Source: Acidobacteriota bacterium
GTDB taxonomy: Bacteria; Acidobacteriota; Terriglobia; Terriglobales; Acidobacteriaceae
Length of the DNA stretch: 64,000 bases
Assembly (NCBI GenBank): GCA_013289795.1
Contig: JABCZH010000005.1
Span: 186,001-250,000, forward strand
Direction of reading: 5' to 3'
Position numbers and translations under genes: made by a program
Notes under the pieces: generated by a model
Told to the model about the DNA's origin: nothing
The model's input: the letters and a program-made list of their open reading frames with translations, nothing else
Databases searched by the model: none
Shown here: in pieces, positions 37,202 through 46,350 of the stretch
Position numbering within the stretch: position 1 is the first letter of the stretch
How the letters are laid out: every line of letters begins with the position of its first letter

Positions 37202-37594
37202 ATGTCACTAGTTGCTTTGGTCGTGGACGACTCCATGCTCATACGGCATACCGTCTGCCGCTTTCTTGAAGAGCGTGGGTTTGCGGTGGAATCCGCGACT
37301 AACGGACAGGAAGCCCTGGAAGTGCTGAAGCGAGTGGCGCCTGACATTGTTGTGACCGACATGCAGATGCCGAAAATGGATGGTAGTGAGCTGATCACGG
37401 CCCTCAAGAGCCAAGCTTCCACTAAGAATATCCCTATTGTCATCGTAGCTGGGCGTCAGAGCGGTTTTGAGAACACAGAAAAGCGTGCCGACTTCGCCAT
37501 CTTCAAAGATATCGACATCGAAGCTCAGCTGGCCAAGGCGCTGGAAGCCCTGCTCGGGGCAAAAGCCGCCAAGGGGAAAACGGCGGGGAAGTAG
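37202..37594 (+). CDS. Stand-alone receiver-domain protein (degenerate)
   Basis: This 130-residue single receiver has VVDDSMLIRH at the start and phosphoacceptor Asp53 in VTDMQMPKMDG. The usual Thr/Ser of the switch is Ala83 (VIVAGR). The conserved Lys is present as Lys102 but is followed by Asp instead of Pro. The tail is Lys/Ala-rich. Single receivers commonly act as CheY-like phosphate shuttles or partner-binding modules; the missing hydroxyl suggests altered switching. Confidence 0.85.
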   Translation: MSLVALVVDDSMLIRHTVCRFLEERGFAVESATNGQEALEVLKRVAPDIVVTDMQMPKMDGSELITALKSQASTKNIPIVIVAGRQSGFENTEKRADFAIFKDIDIEAQLAKALEALLGAKAAKGKTAGK

Positions 37595-37600
37595 CACTTG

Positions 37601-37701
37601 GCAGTTAGCATTTAGCACTTGGCCACTGCTTACGAGGCACGATTTCCCAAGCACACCATTAACTCTTGGCGACGAAATCCCAAGTGCCAAATGCTGAGTG
37701 C
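37601..37701. repeat. Imperfect inverted repeat built of GCAYTTR-like heptads (copy 2)
   Basis: The left arm (37601-37622) and right arm (37680-37701) are reverse complements at 19 of 22 positions, with 57 bases between. The heptad composition matches copy 1 at 30620. It lies between the receiver gene and tsaD, which converge here, so it is in non-coding DNA. Confidence 0.72.
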
Positions 37702-37723
37702 AGCGATTGCTCAGATCCCCGCC

Positions 37724-38872
37724 TCACTTCAGCGCCAATCCTGCTTCCGCTGAGAAATTCATGGGGGCGAAATCCTGCGCGACGAACTTGGGATAAGCCG
37801 CGGCCGCGATCATCGCAGCGTTGTCGGTGGACAGCGGTCGGGAAGGGAAGAAGACGCTCAGACCTTCCATTGCCGAGTCCCTTTCGAATCGCTGACGTAG
37901 CTGGTTGTTGGCTGCTACGCCTCCGGTCACGAACAGACTGGCAGCGTTGCTGGCGCGAGCCGCTGCCAAAGTTTTTCCCACCAGATCACCAACCACCGCA
38001 TGCTGAAACGAAGCCACCAGATCGAGAGTCTTTCGGTCGCAGTGTGACAGATAATCTGCGGCTGTGGGTTGGGCGATCGCTCGGGCAGCCCGGCGCCGGG
38101 CTTCGATCGAGTCACGGAGGCCGTGGGTTTCCACGTAGCGCAGGACCGCAGTCTTAATCCCGCTGTAAGAGAAATCGAAGCGAGGCTGATCGGAGTCTTG
38201 ACCGTTCTCGCGGTCATTGCGGTCGCGGTGCTTGAGCTGTGCGGGCGGAAAGCTGACGGCGGTCGGGTCACCGTGAGCGGAAAGCTTCTCGATCATCGGA
38301 CCGCCGGGATACCCAAGAGCCAGCAGCTTGGCAACTTTGTCGAAAGCTTCGCCAGCTGCGTCGTCGCGAGTATGACCGATATTCTGATAAGACCAGCCGC
38401 ACTCCCCTTGCATTGCTAGATAAAGATGAGTATGACCACCCGATACCACCAACGCCAGTACGGGGAAACTTAGCTGGCGGTTCCCCTTCTGCCGCTCTTC
38501 CAGAAGGACAGCGTGAATGTGGCCTTCCAAGTGGTTCACTGCGATTAGCGGTTTGTCCAGCGCAAACGCCAGCGCTTTGGCGTAACTGATGCTAACCAAC
38601 AAAGCTCCCGCAAGACCCGGCCCTTGGGTCACGGCGAGCGCATCAATCGAGGGAAACGTCTGGTTGGCATCGGCCAAGGCCTTGCGAACCACCGGAACGA
38701 TAGCGCGCAGGTGCTCGCGAGAGGCTAACTCCGGGACTACGCCGCCGTAAGGCTGATGGGTGGCGATTTGCGAGAACACGACATTCGAGACAACCTGCTC
38801 GCCCGAGCGCACCACTGCTGCCGCGGTTTCGTCGCAAGAGCTCTCGATGCCGAGGATGTAGGTTTCGGGCAT
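37724..38872 (-). CDS. tsaD: tRNA N6-adenosine threonylcarbamoyltransferase TsaD
   Basis: A 382-residue ASKHA protein with the N-terminal ILGIESSCDETAAAVV, the PELASREH motif, the metal-binding HLEGHIHA and the ATP-binding VSGGHTHLYL. TsaD catalyses the last step of t6A synthesis at position 37 of ANN-decoding tRNAs, with TsaB and TsaE. The length is slightly above the usual 340 owing to an inserted basic loop in the C-terminal half. It is divergent from the CCA-type enzyme gene with 37 bases between starts. Confidence 0.94.
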   Translation of the reverse strand: MPETYILGIESSCDETAAAVVRSGEQVVSNVVFSQIATHQPYGGVVPELASREHLRAIVPVVRKALADANQTFPSIDALAVTQGPGLAGALLVSISYAKALAFALDKPLIAVNHLEGHIHAVLLEERQKGNRQLSFPVLALVVSGGHTHLYLAMQGECGWSYQNIGHTRDDAAGEAFDKVAKLLALGYPGGPMIEKLSAHGDPTAVSFPPAQLKHRDRNDRENGQDSDQPRFDFSYSGIKTAVLRYVETHGLRDSIEARRRAARAIAQPTAADYLSHCDRKTLDLVASFQHAVVGDLVGKTLAAARASNAASLFVTGGVAANNQLRQRFERDSAMEGLSVFFPSRPLSTDNAAMIAAAAYPKFVAQDFAPMNFSAEAGLALK

Positions 38873-38909
38873 AGGCTTATATTAGTAGAGTTTGCGGGCC
38901 GGATGCTGG

Positions 38910-40262
38910 ATGCATAAGGCGTTCTCCATCACGATCATCAGTACCCTCCGCAAACAGGGCTACCAGGCCTATCTCGTGGGCGGATGCGTACGCGACCTTC
39001 TGCTGGGCCGTGAGCCGGCCGATTACGACGTGGCCACCGACGCCACGCCGGATGAGGTTATGCGCATCTTCCCCGATGCCTACGGCGTGGGCGCGCAGTT
39101 CGGGGTGGTACTGGCGCCCTTACCCGCCGCAGCGGTTGTAAGCAACGTCTTAACCCCCAAGAGCACTACCGTCGAGGTCGCAACCTTGCGCAGCGACATC
39201 GGCTATTCCGACGGCCGCCATCCCGACCAAGTCCGCTTCAGCAAGGATCCGCGAGAAGATGTGCAACGCCGCGATTTCACCATTAACGGCATGCTGCTCG
39301 ATCCGATCAGCAACGAAGTCCTCGACTTTGTCGGCGGCCAGAAGGACCTGACAGTCAAGATCATCCGCTGTATTGGGGAGCCCGAACTTCGTTTCGGAGA
39401 AGACAAACTGCGAATGTTGCGGGCAGTGCGGTTTGCGGCACGCTTCGGCTTCGAGATCGAACCGGCGACATTCGCCGCCATCGAAAAACTCGCGCCACAG
39501 ATTCATCAGGTATCGCGAGAACGAGTACGTGACGAACTCACCAAGATGCTGACCGAAGGGCAGGCTCGCTCGGCTTTTCAGCTGCTCGACCGCACCGGGC
39601 TGTTGCATGAAGTGCTGCCAGAGATCGAGGCGATGAAAGGAGTCGAGCAGCCGCCGCAATTTCATCCCGAGGGCGATGTCTTCGTGCACACCCTGCTCGT
39701 ACTTGAGAACCTACCGCATCCGTGTTCGGCCGCTTTGGCTTGGGGGGCTCTGCTGCACGATGTGGGCAAGCCGCCAACTTTCCGTGTGGCGCCGGACCGA
39801 ATTCGTTTCGATGGGCATGTGGACGTGGGAGTCAAAATGGCGGAGGAAATCTGCCAGCGTCTGCGGTTTTCAAACGACGACGCCAAGCAGATTCTCGCAT
39901 TGGTGGACAACCACATGCGCTTTGGCCATGCCATGCGCATGAGCGAGTCGACATTCAAGAAGTTCGTGCGCATGCCGCACTTCGACGAGCATCTGGAACT
40001 GCATCGGCTGGACTGTCAGGCCAGCTTCGGCGATTTGACCACGTATGACTTCACCCGGAACAAAATGGCAGCGATGACGCCGGAAGCGATGCGTCCCGTG
40101 CCGCTGGTTACAGGAGATGACCTCATCGCAATAGGACATATGCCGGGGCCGAGCTTCAAAGCAATCCTTTCCGCGGTCGAAGATGGGCAACTCGAAGGAC
40201 GCTTACGCGATCACGAGGAGGCCTTGCAATTCGTGGCACGGGAGTTTCCGGTCCCGAAATAG
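38910..40262 (+). CDS. CCA-adding/poly(A) polymerase family nucleotidyltransferase
   Basis: The N terminus has the class II nucleotidyltransferase signature LVGGCVRDLLLGREPADYDVATDA. A RRDFTINGMLLDP segment and the RMLRAVRFAARFGFEI motif of the neck follow. The C-terminal half contains an HD domain (HTLLVLENLPH, ALLHDVGKPP). These enzymes add or repair the tRNA CCA end; bacterial poly(A) polymerases are close relatives. Both tRNAs in this window encode CCA, so the enzyme may serve repair. The ATG at 38910 is chosen over an upstream TTG. Confidence 0.87.
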   Translation: MHKAFSITIISTLRKQGYQAYLVGGCVRDLLLGREPADYDVATDATPDEVMRIFPDAYGVGAQFGVVLAPLPAAAVVSNVLTPKSTTVEVATLRSDIGYSDGRHPDQVRFSKDPREDVQRRDFTINGMLLDPISNEVLDFVGGQKDLTVKIIRCIGEPELRFGEDKLRMLRAVRFAARFGFEIEPATFAAIEKLAPQIHQVSRERVRDELTKMLTEGQARSAFQLLDRTGLLHEVLPEIEAMKGVEQPPQFHPEGDVFVHTLLVLENLPHPCSAALAWGALLHDVGKPPTFRVAPDRIRFDGHVDVGVKMAEEICQRLRFSNDDAKQILALVDNHMRFGHAMRMSESTFKKFVRMPHFDEHLELHRLDCQASFGDLTTYDFTRNKMAAMTPEAMRPVPLVTGDDLIAIGHMPGPSFKAILSAVEDGQLEGRLRDHEEALQFVAREFPVPK

Positions 40263-40385
40263 GGCGGGTAGGGTTCCGTATTAGGAAAAAGGTCGCCGAA
40301 GTCCCGAAATTTCCAGGGCTGCGGGAATTCTTGTCAAGCCCCCTTTTTCACGAAAATCCAGCCATGTTGTTGAATCAACGGAAAA

Positions 40386-40391
40386 TATAAT
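40386..40391 (+). promoter_or_regulatory. Possible -10 element of the dciA-gatCA operon
   Basis: A perfect TATAAT lies in the 239-base gap before the DciA-like gene, about 110 bases upstream of its ATG. No good -35 sequence stands 16-18 bases upstream, so this is only suggestive. Confidence 0.3.
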
Positions 40392-40501
40392 TTTGCGAAG
40401 CGTGTCTCACTTGCCTTCCGAAACTGCTATTCTGAAAATAAGAAGGTCAGAAGAACCAGCCGGCAGAGAATCAGGTACTATCTTCGCTTCAGCGCCTTTC
40501 C

Positions 40502-40789
40502 ATGGAACAAGCAGGTTTGGGAATCGAGAAAATTGTGGCGGCGAGCCTGCGGCGCGCCCCCGCCGGAAGCGGGCCGTTGCTGGCGTGGCCCATTGCCTGC
40601 GGGCAGGCGGTGGCGGCCCGCACGCTGGCGCTGGATTTCGATGATGGAGTTCTGCGGGTGGAGGTGCCGGACGCGGGCTGGCGTGCCGAGTTGCGGTCGT
40701 TGGCGCCACAGTACCTGGCGGTCATCAATCGCTACACCGGCAGCGGCGTTCGGCGAATCGAATTTCTGGTGTCCGAGATCCGGCGATGA
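40502..40789 (+). CDS. DciA-like DUF721 protein
   Basis: The 95-residue protein has the DUF721 pattern: W....G..VAARTLALDFDDGVLRVEVP, then WRAELRSLAPQYLAVIN. DciA proteins are the ancestral loaders of the replicative helicase in many bacteria lacking DnaC. The start is an ATG whose gene ends in a 4-base overlap (ATGA) with gatC, so translation is coupled and an operon is clear. Whether this copy is the functional helicase loader or a paralogue is not decided by sequence. Confidence 0.78.
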   Translation: MEQAGLGIEKIVAASLRRAPAGSGPLLAWPIACGQAVAARTLALDFDDGVLRVEVPDAGWRAELRSLAPQYLAVINRYTGSGVRRIEFLVSEIRR

Positions 40790-41094
40790 AGATCAGCGAA
40801 AAGGACGTTTCCTATGTAGCGGACCTTGCTCATCTGGAGTTGACCGGAGAAGAGCGTGTCCGTTTTCTACGCGACTTGAACTCGATTCTTGACTATGTTG
40901 ACCGTCTGAATGAGCTGGACACTTCGCAGGTGCAACCCATGGCACAGATGACAGATCTGGGTGGCGACGCCGCGACCCTCCGCGAGGACATTCATGAAGG
41001 TTTGAGGAAGTCGTTGCCACACGATATTGCGCTGGCCAACGCGCCCGACGCGGACGGAACGTTCTTCCGGGTGCCGAAGGTGATCGAAAGATAG
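40786..41094 (+). CDS. gatC: Asp/Glu-tRNA amidotransferase subunit C
   Basis: The 102-residue protein has the complete GatC pattern: [35 protein letters not shown], and the conserved C-terminal [10 protein letters not shown]. GatC holds GatA and GatB together in the complex that converts Glu-tRNA(Gln) or Asp-tRNA(Asn) to the amide form. gatA follows after 14 bases. gatB is not in this window. Confidence 0.95.
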   Translation: MKISEKDVSYVADLAHLELTGEERVRFLRDLNSILDYVDRLNELDTSQVQPMAQMTDLGGDAATLREDIHEGLRKSLPHDIALANAPDADGTFFRVPKVIER

Positions 41095-41108
41095 GTACAC
41101 CGTCTTTG

Positions 41109-42539
41109 ATGGATCCTCAATCACTCACCATCGCCGCTACTCGTGCCGCTGTCCAGGAGCGGCGCACGACAGCCACGGCTCTGGCCGAGGATTTCTATCA
41201 GCGGATTGAAAAGCAGGACGCACTAATTGGCGCCTACCTGACGCTCTCGAAGGAGCGCGCCCTGGCCAAAGCCGCGGAGATCGACGCCCTGGCTGCGAAG
41301 GGAAGAGAGCTGCCGCCGCTCGGCGGTGTTCCGGTTGCCATCAAAGACGTGATGGTCACCCGCGGCGTGCGCACGACAGCCGGCTCCAAGATCCTGGGCA
41401 ACTACGTTCCACCCTACGACTGTACGGCGGTGGCGCGCATGGAGTCGGCAGGGGCGGTGGTTCTGGGCAAACTGAATTGCGATGAGTTTGCGATGGGCTC
41501 GTCGAACGAGAATTCGGCATGGCGTCCGGTCCGCAATCCGCGCGACTTGAGCCGGGTTCCGGGCGGTTCGTCCGGGGGGTCGGCCGCGGCGGTGGCGGCG
41601 AATATGGCTGTGGCCACGCTCGGATCGGATACTGGAGGCTCGATCCGGCAGCCGGCGTCGTTCTGTGGAGTCGTAGGTCTGATGCCAACCTATGGCCGCG
41701 TGTCGCGCTACGGATTGATTGCTTTCGCTTCGTCGCTCGACCGCATTGGGCCGTTGGCTAAAACTGTCAAAGACGCTGCCCTGGTGCTACGCACGATTGC
41801 GGGTCGTGATCCCATGGATTCGTCTTCGGTAGATGTTCCGGTTCCCGACTATGTTTCGGAACTGGGGAAGCCGGTCCGAGGTTTGAAGCTGGGGGTGCCA
41901 AAAGAATATTTCGGGGAAGGGCTGGACGACGAGGTTCGAAAGGCAGTCGAAACGGCGATTCAGAAACTGGCAACACTGGGCTGTGAGATTGTTCCAATTT
42001 CGTTGCCGCACACCAAGTATGCGATTCCGACTTATTACATCGTCGCGACCGCCGAGGCTTCTTCGAACCTGGCGCGCTTTGACGGGGTTCGCTACGGCTA
42101 TCGGGCCGGCGATGCCCGCACTCTTTCTGAGATGTATCGTCGCACTCGCGGTCAGGGTTTCGGCGCGGAGGTGAAGCGACGCATTATGCTAGGGGCTTAT
42201 GCGCTGAGCGCCGGATACTACGATGCCTACTATCTCAAGGCGCAGAAAGTACGCACGCTGCTGGCGCAGGATTTCGCGGAGGCCTTCAAGAAAGTTGATG
42301 CCATCGTGACTCCGACCAGCCCCACAGCAGCTTTCAAGCTGGGAGAAAAAGTTGACGATCCGTTGGCAATGTATCTCGCCGATATTTTCACTGTGACGGC
42401 CGACCTGGTGGGTATTCCGGGAATCTCGGTTCCGTGCGGCGAGACTAAAGAAAGGTTGCCGATTGGATTGCAGATTCTTGGGAAGCATTTCGATGAAGCG
42501 ACGATTCTGCAAGTGGGGAACGCCTTCGAACAGAACTAG
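41109..42539 (+). CDS. gatA: Asp/Glu-tRNA amidotransferase subunit A
   Basis: The amidase-signature catalytic set is present: VAIKDVM (Lys), [10 protein letters not shown] (cis-Ser) and [11 protein letters not shown] (nucleophile Ser). The chain has 476 residues, normal for GatA, which releases ammonia from glutamine for GatB. The ATG at 41109 is one codon inside a TTG. It is the last gene of the dciA-gatC-gatA operon. Confidence 0.95.
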   Translation: MDPQSLTIAATRAAVQERRTTATALAEDFYQRIEKQDALIGAYLTLSKERALAKAAEIDALAAKGRELPPLGGVPVAIKDVMVTRGVRTTAGSKILGNYVPPYDCTAVARMESAGAVVLGKLNCDEFAMGSSNENSAWRPVRNPRDLSRVPGGSSGGSAAAVAANMAVATLGSDTGGSIRQPASFCGVVGLMPTYGRVSRYGLIAFASSLDRIGPLAKTVKDAALVLRTIAGRDPMDSSSVDVPVPDYVSELGKPVRGLKLGVPKEYFGEGLDDEVRKAVETAIQKLATLGCEIVPISLPHTKYAIPTYYIVATAEASSNLARFDGVRYGYRAGDARTLSEMYRRTRGQGFGAEVKRRIMLGAYALSAGYYDAYYLKAQKVRTLLAQDFAEAFKKVDAIVTPTSPTAAFKLGEKVDDPLAMYLADIFTVTADLVGIPGISVPCGETKERLPIGLQILGKHFDEATILQVGNAFEQN

Positions 42540-42568
42540 CGTGTGGAGCCGGTGCAACTCGGCGGGCT

Positions 42569-43150
42569 CTACAGCGGATGATAGTACTGCTCCCCGGCAC
42601 AGCTCCGGCAGAACACTTTGCCATCACGACGCACTTCACGGCGGAAGTTAATGCCTTCGCCGCAAACATCGCACACAACTCGATCACCTTTGTAACCGGG
42701 AAATTCTTCCGGCGGTAGCTCGACCTTCACCCACTGGGTGGTGAACAGGTCGCCGTCGGAGATTTCGCGGTAAGCCAGCATTTGCTGGCTATTTTTGTCT
42801 TCGACTTCGGGATGCATCTGGCGGGCGAGCGCCTTGGACGATTCCTTGGCCGCGATGCGGATCGCTTTGCCGCTGCTGACATCCACGAACGTGGCTGCGA
42901 CTTTGCCCCAGTCGCGGAACTTCAGCGCGCGCTTGCCGAGACGGCAGCCGGTGACCACCGCGACAGCATCGGTCGCGCAACGGTCGATCTCCACAAAAGT
43001 CACGAGGCGTTTGCGGTCCTTGCCACGGGGATCGTCGATGCCGAGCTTTGCCAGGCCGAGCATGGCCAAGCGCACGCCCAGAACTTGACCGGCGCACAGA
43101 TGTCCGTGTGCCTGTTCGGCGTCGAGAAGATATTCGTCGATAGATTTCAT
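42569..43150 (-). CDS. FmdE-like protein with C-terminal zinc ribbon
   Basis: The 193-residue protein begins with an FmdE-type domain (AEQAHGHLCAGQVLGVRLA and CATDAVAVVTGCRLG, with several Cys/His metal residues). It ends in a zinc ribbon, CDVCGEGINF...FCRSCAG. FmdE-family domains were named from formylmethanofuran dehydrogenase operons, but many bacterial copies stand alone and bind metals; a role in molybdenum or iron handling is suggested only by analogy. It is monocistronic and converges on gatA. Confidence 0.85.
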   Translation of the reverse strand: MKSIDEYLLDAEQAHGHLCAGQVLGVRLAMLGLAKLGIDDPRGKDRKRLVTFVEIDRCATDAVAVVTGCRLGKRALKFRDWGKVAATFVDVSSGKAIRIAAKESSKALARQMHPEVEDKNSQQMLAYREISDGDLFTTQWVKVELPPEEFPGYKGDRVVCDVCGEGINFRREVRRDGKVFCRSCAGEQYYHPL

Positions 43151-43206
43151 CGCAAACCGTTGTCAGTCAACCCTAACCCAACAACCTAACCGAAGGAGAA
43201 AACACA

Positions 43207-43818
43207 ATGAAGTGTAATTCTAGACCGAAAGTCGTGCTTGCTGTCTTACTCGCAATTTCGCTACTGGCCACTGGGTGCACCGCGCAGTGGATCAGTGTTG
43301 CCCTGGCCGATCTGCCGGTGCTGTTGCAGATGGCGCTCAACATCGGGTCGCTAGTGACGACGCTGCAAACCGGCCAGCAACTGAGCCCATCCGAAGCGCA
43401 GGCCATCCAGAGCATTTCGGCTGAGGCCAGCAAAGACCTGAACCTGCTGCAAACACTTTACAACCAGTACCAGGCCAACCCGACGGCCAGTGCGTTGCGG
43501 AAAATTCAGAGCACGGTCGCGGACATCAGTCAAAACCTGCCTGCGTTGTTGCAAGCGGCCCACATTGGAGATCCGGTGCTGGCTGCGCGAATGGCTTCGG
43601 CGGTGAATCTGATACTGGCGACCGTGACCAGCTTTGCGGCCCTGATCCCACAAGCGTCGGGGATGCCGACTGGCCGGATAGCCGCGGCAGGTCCAATCGG
43701 AAGGAAGGCAACAATTCCTCAGCCGCAGGACCTCAAGAAGCAGTGGAACCAGACCGTATGCGGAACCACTGGGAAAGGCAACCTGGACTTCGCGTTTTCA
43801 GTTTGCCCGGTGAAATAG
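43207..43818 (+). CDS. Lipoprotein of unknown function
   Basis: This 203-residue protein has a lipoprotein signal ending in LLATGC (Cys24). The rest is helix-rich, with the repeated pattern AQAIQSISAEASKDLNLLQ and IQSTVADISQNLPALL resembling a helical bundle, and has two cysteines near the C terminus. I do not recognise the family. A GAAGGAG ribosome site precedes the ATG by 10 bases. It ends just before a strong hairpin that separates it from cysS. Confidence 0.78.
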   Translation: MKCNSRPKVVLAVLLAISLLATGCTAQWISVALADLPVLLQMALNIGSLVTTLQTGQQLSPSEAQAIQSISAEASKDLNLLQTLYNQYQANPTASALRKIQSTVADISQNLPALLQAAHIGDPVLAARMASAVNLILATVTSFAALIPQASGMPTGRIAAAGPIGRKATIPQPQDLKKQWNQTVCGTTGKGNLDFAFSVCPVK

Positions 43819-43840
43819 CGACGAGTGGTCCGCTCCCGCA

Positions 43841-43875
43841 GCCTCTGTCTGCCTGGGCAACCGGTGGACAGAGGC
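43841..43875. terminator. Hairpin between convergent genes (likely bidirectional terminator)
   Basis: A perfect 9-bp stem GCCTCTGTC/GACAGAGGC with a 17-base loop is followed by ATTCTTACTT on the plus strand. It lies between the stops of the lipoprotein gene and cysS. The minus side has no T-run, so efficiency is probably better for the plus strand. Confidence 0.6.
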
Positions 43876-43879
43876 ATTC

Positions 43880-45382
43880 TTACTTCCGCTTCCAGCGGAC
43901 ACCATCTTTGGTGATTTCGACGGCAATGCCTACGGCGGCGAGTTCGGCGCGGATGGCATCGGAGGTCTTGAAGTCCCGGCCGCGACGAGCGGCCTCGATA
44001 GCAGCAATTTTCTCTTGAATATCGCCGTCGGAGGCTGGTTGCGAGCTGAATGCTTCGAGTAATTCCTTGCTGATTTCGCCTGCGCGGCCCTCTGCCTGTG
44101 CCCATTCCACAATGCACTTTATCTTGGGCGCGTCGTCATCTTTGAGGACGGCGAACAAGCTATCGAATTGATCGAGCACAGCAAGCAGTGCAGTCGCATC
44201 GTTCTTACCGAGTTGGCCGGCATCGATGGCAACGTTAGCTTTGCGGACCATATCGAAGATTGCTGCCTGTGCTTGGGCAGTATTGAGATCATCGTCCATG
44301 CCCGCCCGTAGCCGTTGCGAGGTTTCCTGCGCCAGATCAATCCCAGCTTGGCTGCCGTCGGCCGGGAATTGCCCGTTGAGCAGGCGTTGTTGAAAGTTAC
44401 GCAGCCGCTCCACCGACACGGCTGCCTGCTTCAATCCATCCACGGTGAAATTCAGCTGATGGCGGTAGGGAACCGACGCCAGGAGAAATCGTATGGACGA
44501 CGGCTTGTGTCCCTTGAGAACGAGATCGCGCAAGGTGAAAAAATTACCCAGGCTCTTGGACATCTTCTCGCCTTCGACCAGCAGAAAGCGCGAGTGAAAC
44601 CAGAAATGGGCAAAGGGTTTTCCGGTGAGCGACTCAGATTGCGCGATTTCGTTTTCGTGATGCGGGAAAATCAGGTCTTCGCCACCCGCGTGCAGATCAA
44701 AGCTTTCGCCGAGTTCCGCCATCGACATAACCGAGCACTCAATGTGCCAGCCCGGGCGGCCCGGGCCAATCGATGTGTCCCATGATGCTTCCCCCGGTTT
44801 GGGCGCTTTCCATAGCGCGAAGTCGCGGGCGCTGTCCTTCTCGTACTCGTCCACATCGACGCGAGCGCCATCCTCCATACCCGCAAAATCCTTCTTGGAG
44901 AGCTTCCCGTAGCCGGGAAACTTTGCGATGCGGAAATAGTAAGAGCCATCTTCAGCGCGGTAGGCGTATCCCGCTTTTTCCAGCTTGGCGATGAATTGCG
45001 CCATCTCTTCGATGTGCTCAGTGGCCCGCACCAGAATCGGTTGTTCGATGTTAAGAGTCGCTGAATCCTCGAGAAAGGCCTTTTCAAACTTCACCGTGTA
45101 TTGTTTGACACTCACGCCTGCGCTGGCGGAGTTGCGGATGATCTTGTCATCCACGTCAGTGATATTCATAACGTAGCGGAGCCGGAATCCGCTTTGACGT
45201 AGATAACGTTGCAGAATATCGACAGCGACGAAAGTCCGGAAATTACCGATGTGCCCGTAATCGTAAACCGTGGGTCCGCAGGCGTACATGCGGACTTCGT
45301 TATCGGCAATCGTCTGGAACTCCTCGACCTTGCCGGACATAGTGTTGTAGAGGCGGAGTGGCATGCGGAAGAGAACCTTCAT
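43880..45382 (-). CDS. cysS: Cysteinyl-tRNA synthetase
   Basis: A 500-residue class I synthetase with MYACGPTVYDYGHIGNFRT (zinc Cys plus HIGN, the HIGH motif), HIECSVM, and KMSKSLGNFFT for the second catalytic motif. A C-terminal anticodon-binding region ends the chain. The first ATG gives MKVLFRMPLRLYNT; the second, six residues later, fits the family N terminus equally well. It charges tRNA-Cys. The next gene upstream on the strand is a phospholipid synthase 24 bases away, a possible operon. Confidence 0.94.
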   Translation of the reverse strand: MKVLFRMPLRLYNTMSGKVEEFQTIADNEVRMYACGPTVYDYGHIGNFRTFVAVDILQRYLRQSGFRLRYVMNITDVDDKIIRNSASAGVSVKQYTVKFEKAFLEDSATLNIEQPILVRATEHIEEMAQFIAKLEKAGYAYRAEDGSYYFRIAKFPGYGKLSKKDFAGMEDGARVDVDEYEKDSARDFALWKAPKPGEASWDTSIGPGRPGWHIECSVMSMAELGESFDLHAGGEDLIFPHHENEIAQSESLTGKPFAHFWFHSRFLLVEGEKMSKSLGNFFTLRDLVLKGHKPSSIRFLLASVPYRHQLNFTVDGLKQAAVSVERLRNFQQRLLNGQFPADGSQAGIDLAQETSQRLRAGMDDDLNTAQAQAAIFDMVRKANVAIDAGQLGKNDATALLAVLDQFDSLFAVLKDDDAPKIKCIVEWAQAEGRAGEISKELLEAFSSQPASDGDIQEKIAAIEAARRGRDFKTSDAIRAELAAVGIAVEITKDGVRWKRK

Positions 45383-45406
45383 TCTAGGGAAAGGAAAGAA
45401 AAAGGG

Positions 45407-45994
45407 TCAAATGCCGCCAGTTTCCGCAGGGGCGGGAGGGCTGTTGTCGCGCAAACGCTTTCCTACTAGGAAGACGTAGTGGATTGCCGAAATGATGGTG
45501 AAAGTGAAGGTCGCACGCAGAAAGGTTAGACGCGCAATGTCGACCCAGCGCTCCGGTCGTATTTGCAGCAGCAGTACGAAGAAGACGGCGGCGACCTGGG
45601 CGAAGGTGTTGGCTTTGCCAAAAACGCTGGGCCGGAAGTCCCGCAACCCGGCGATCGCGAACAACACGGTGCTGGCGGCCAGAATAGAGAGGTCGCGGCT
45701 GAAGACCACCACAGTGAACTTCCAGGGAATCTTGTGCAGAATGGACAGCACCAGAAAAACTGTGCTCAGCAGCATCTTGTCGGCAATCGGGTCGAGATAT
45801 TGGCCCAGAACCGTCTGCTGTTTGAGCGCACGGGCTAGCAGGCCGTCCAGCCCATCACTCATTCCAGCCAGCACAAACAGGATCAGGGCCACGCCGTAAT
45901 GACCATCCACCAGCTTGATGACGATGAATGGAAGGAACGACATGCGGAGCAGGGTGAGTTGGTTGGGGTAGGTCAGCAACTGGGAGAGCTTCAC
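45407..45994 (-). CDS. pgsA: CDP-alcohol phosphatidyltransferase (PgsA-like)
   Basis: The 195-residue membrane protein carries the family motif DGLDGLLAR....LGQYLDPIADK with all acidic residues, and four to six membrane helices. Such enzymes transfer phosphatidyl groups from CDP-diacylglycerol; PgsA makes phosphatidylglycerol phosphate. The length and N-terminal PNQLTLLRM favour PgsA but other headgroups are possible. The start is GTG. It is upstream of cysS on the same strand. Confidence 0.8.
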   Translation of the reverse strand: MKLSQLLTYPNQLTLLRMSFLPFIVIKLVDGHYGVALILFVLAGMSDGLDGLLARALKQQTVLGQYLDPIADKMLLSTVFLVLSILHKIPWKFTVVVFSRDLSILAASTVLFAIAGLRDFRPSVFGKANTFAQVAAVFFVLLLQIRPERWVDIARLTFLRATFTFTIISAIHYVFLVGKRLRDNSPPAPAETGGI

Positions 45995-46102
45995 TTTGCT
46001 GCCTCACCCGCCGCAGATGGATCAAGATTCAGCACCCAGCGATTGTCGCCGGGAAGCCGACAGCATTGCAACTTGTGGACGTGCCGTGTCGCTCGACGGA
46101 GT

Positions 46103-46131
46103 TTGCCCAGTCCGAGGGTGCTCGGTACAAT
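46103..46131 (+). promoter_or_regulatory. Promoter of the tRNA-Val gene
   Basis: TTGCCC (-35) and TACAAT (-10) are separated by 17 bases, and the predicted start near 46138 is about 17 bases before the tRNA. Confidence 0.65.
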
Positions 46132-46154
46132 GAGGTCTGCGAATTTCGACTTGT

Positions 46155-46232
46155 AGGCCCGTAGCTCAGTCTGGTTAGAGCGCTTCCTTGACACGGAAGA
46201 GGTCGATGGTTCGAGTCCATTCGGGCCTACCA
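46155..46232 (+). tRNA. tRNA-Val (GAC anticodon)
   Basis: The cloverleaf folds with a 7-bp acceptor stem (AGGCCCG/CGGGCCT) and D arm GCTC/GAGC. The anticodon stem CTTCC/GGAAG carries loop TTGACAC (anticodon GAC), and the T stem is GATGG/CCATT with one G-U pair. The CCA end is encoded. The first base is A rather than the usual G, paired to U. Confidence 0.92.
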
Positions 46233-46350
46233 TGTGTTTTCTTCATGTTTTCTTCTCGGGTTCGTCCCCTTCTCTGGGGTCCTGTTCACCCTTGCAAAAA
46301 CCCGACGGACGGAGCACCCTCGTGAATGAGCGAGTGAGGGGGAACCCATC

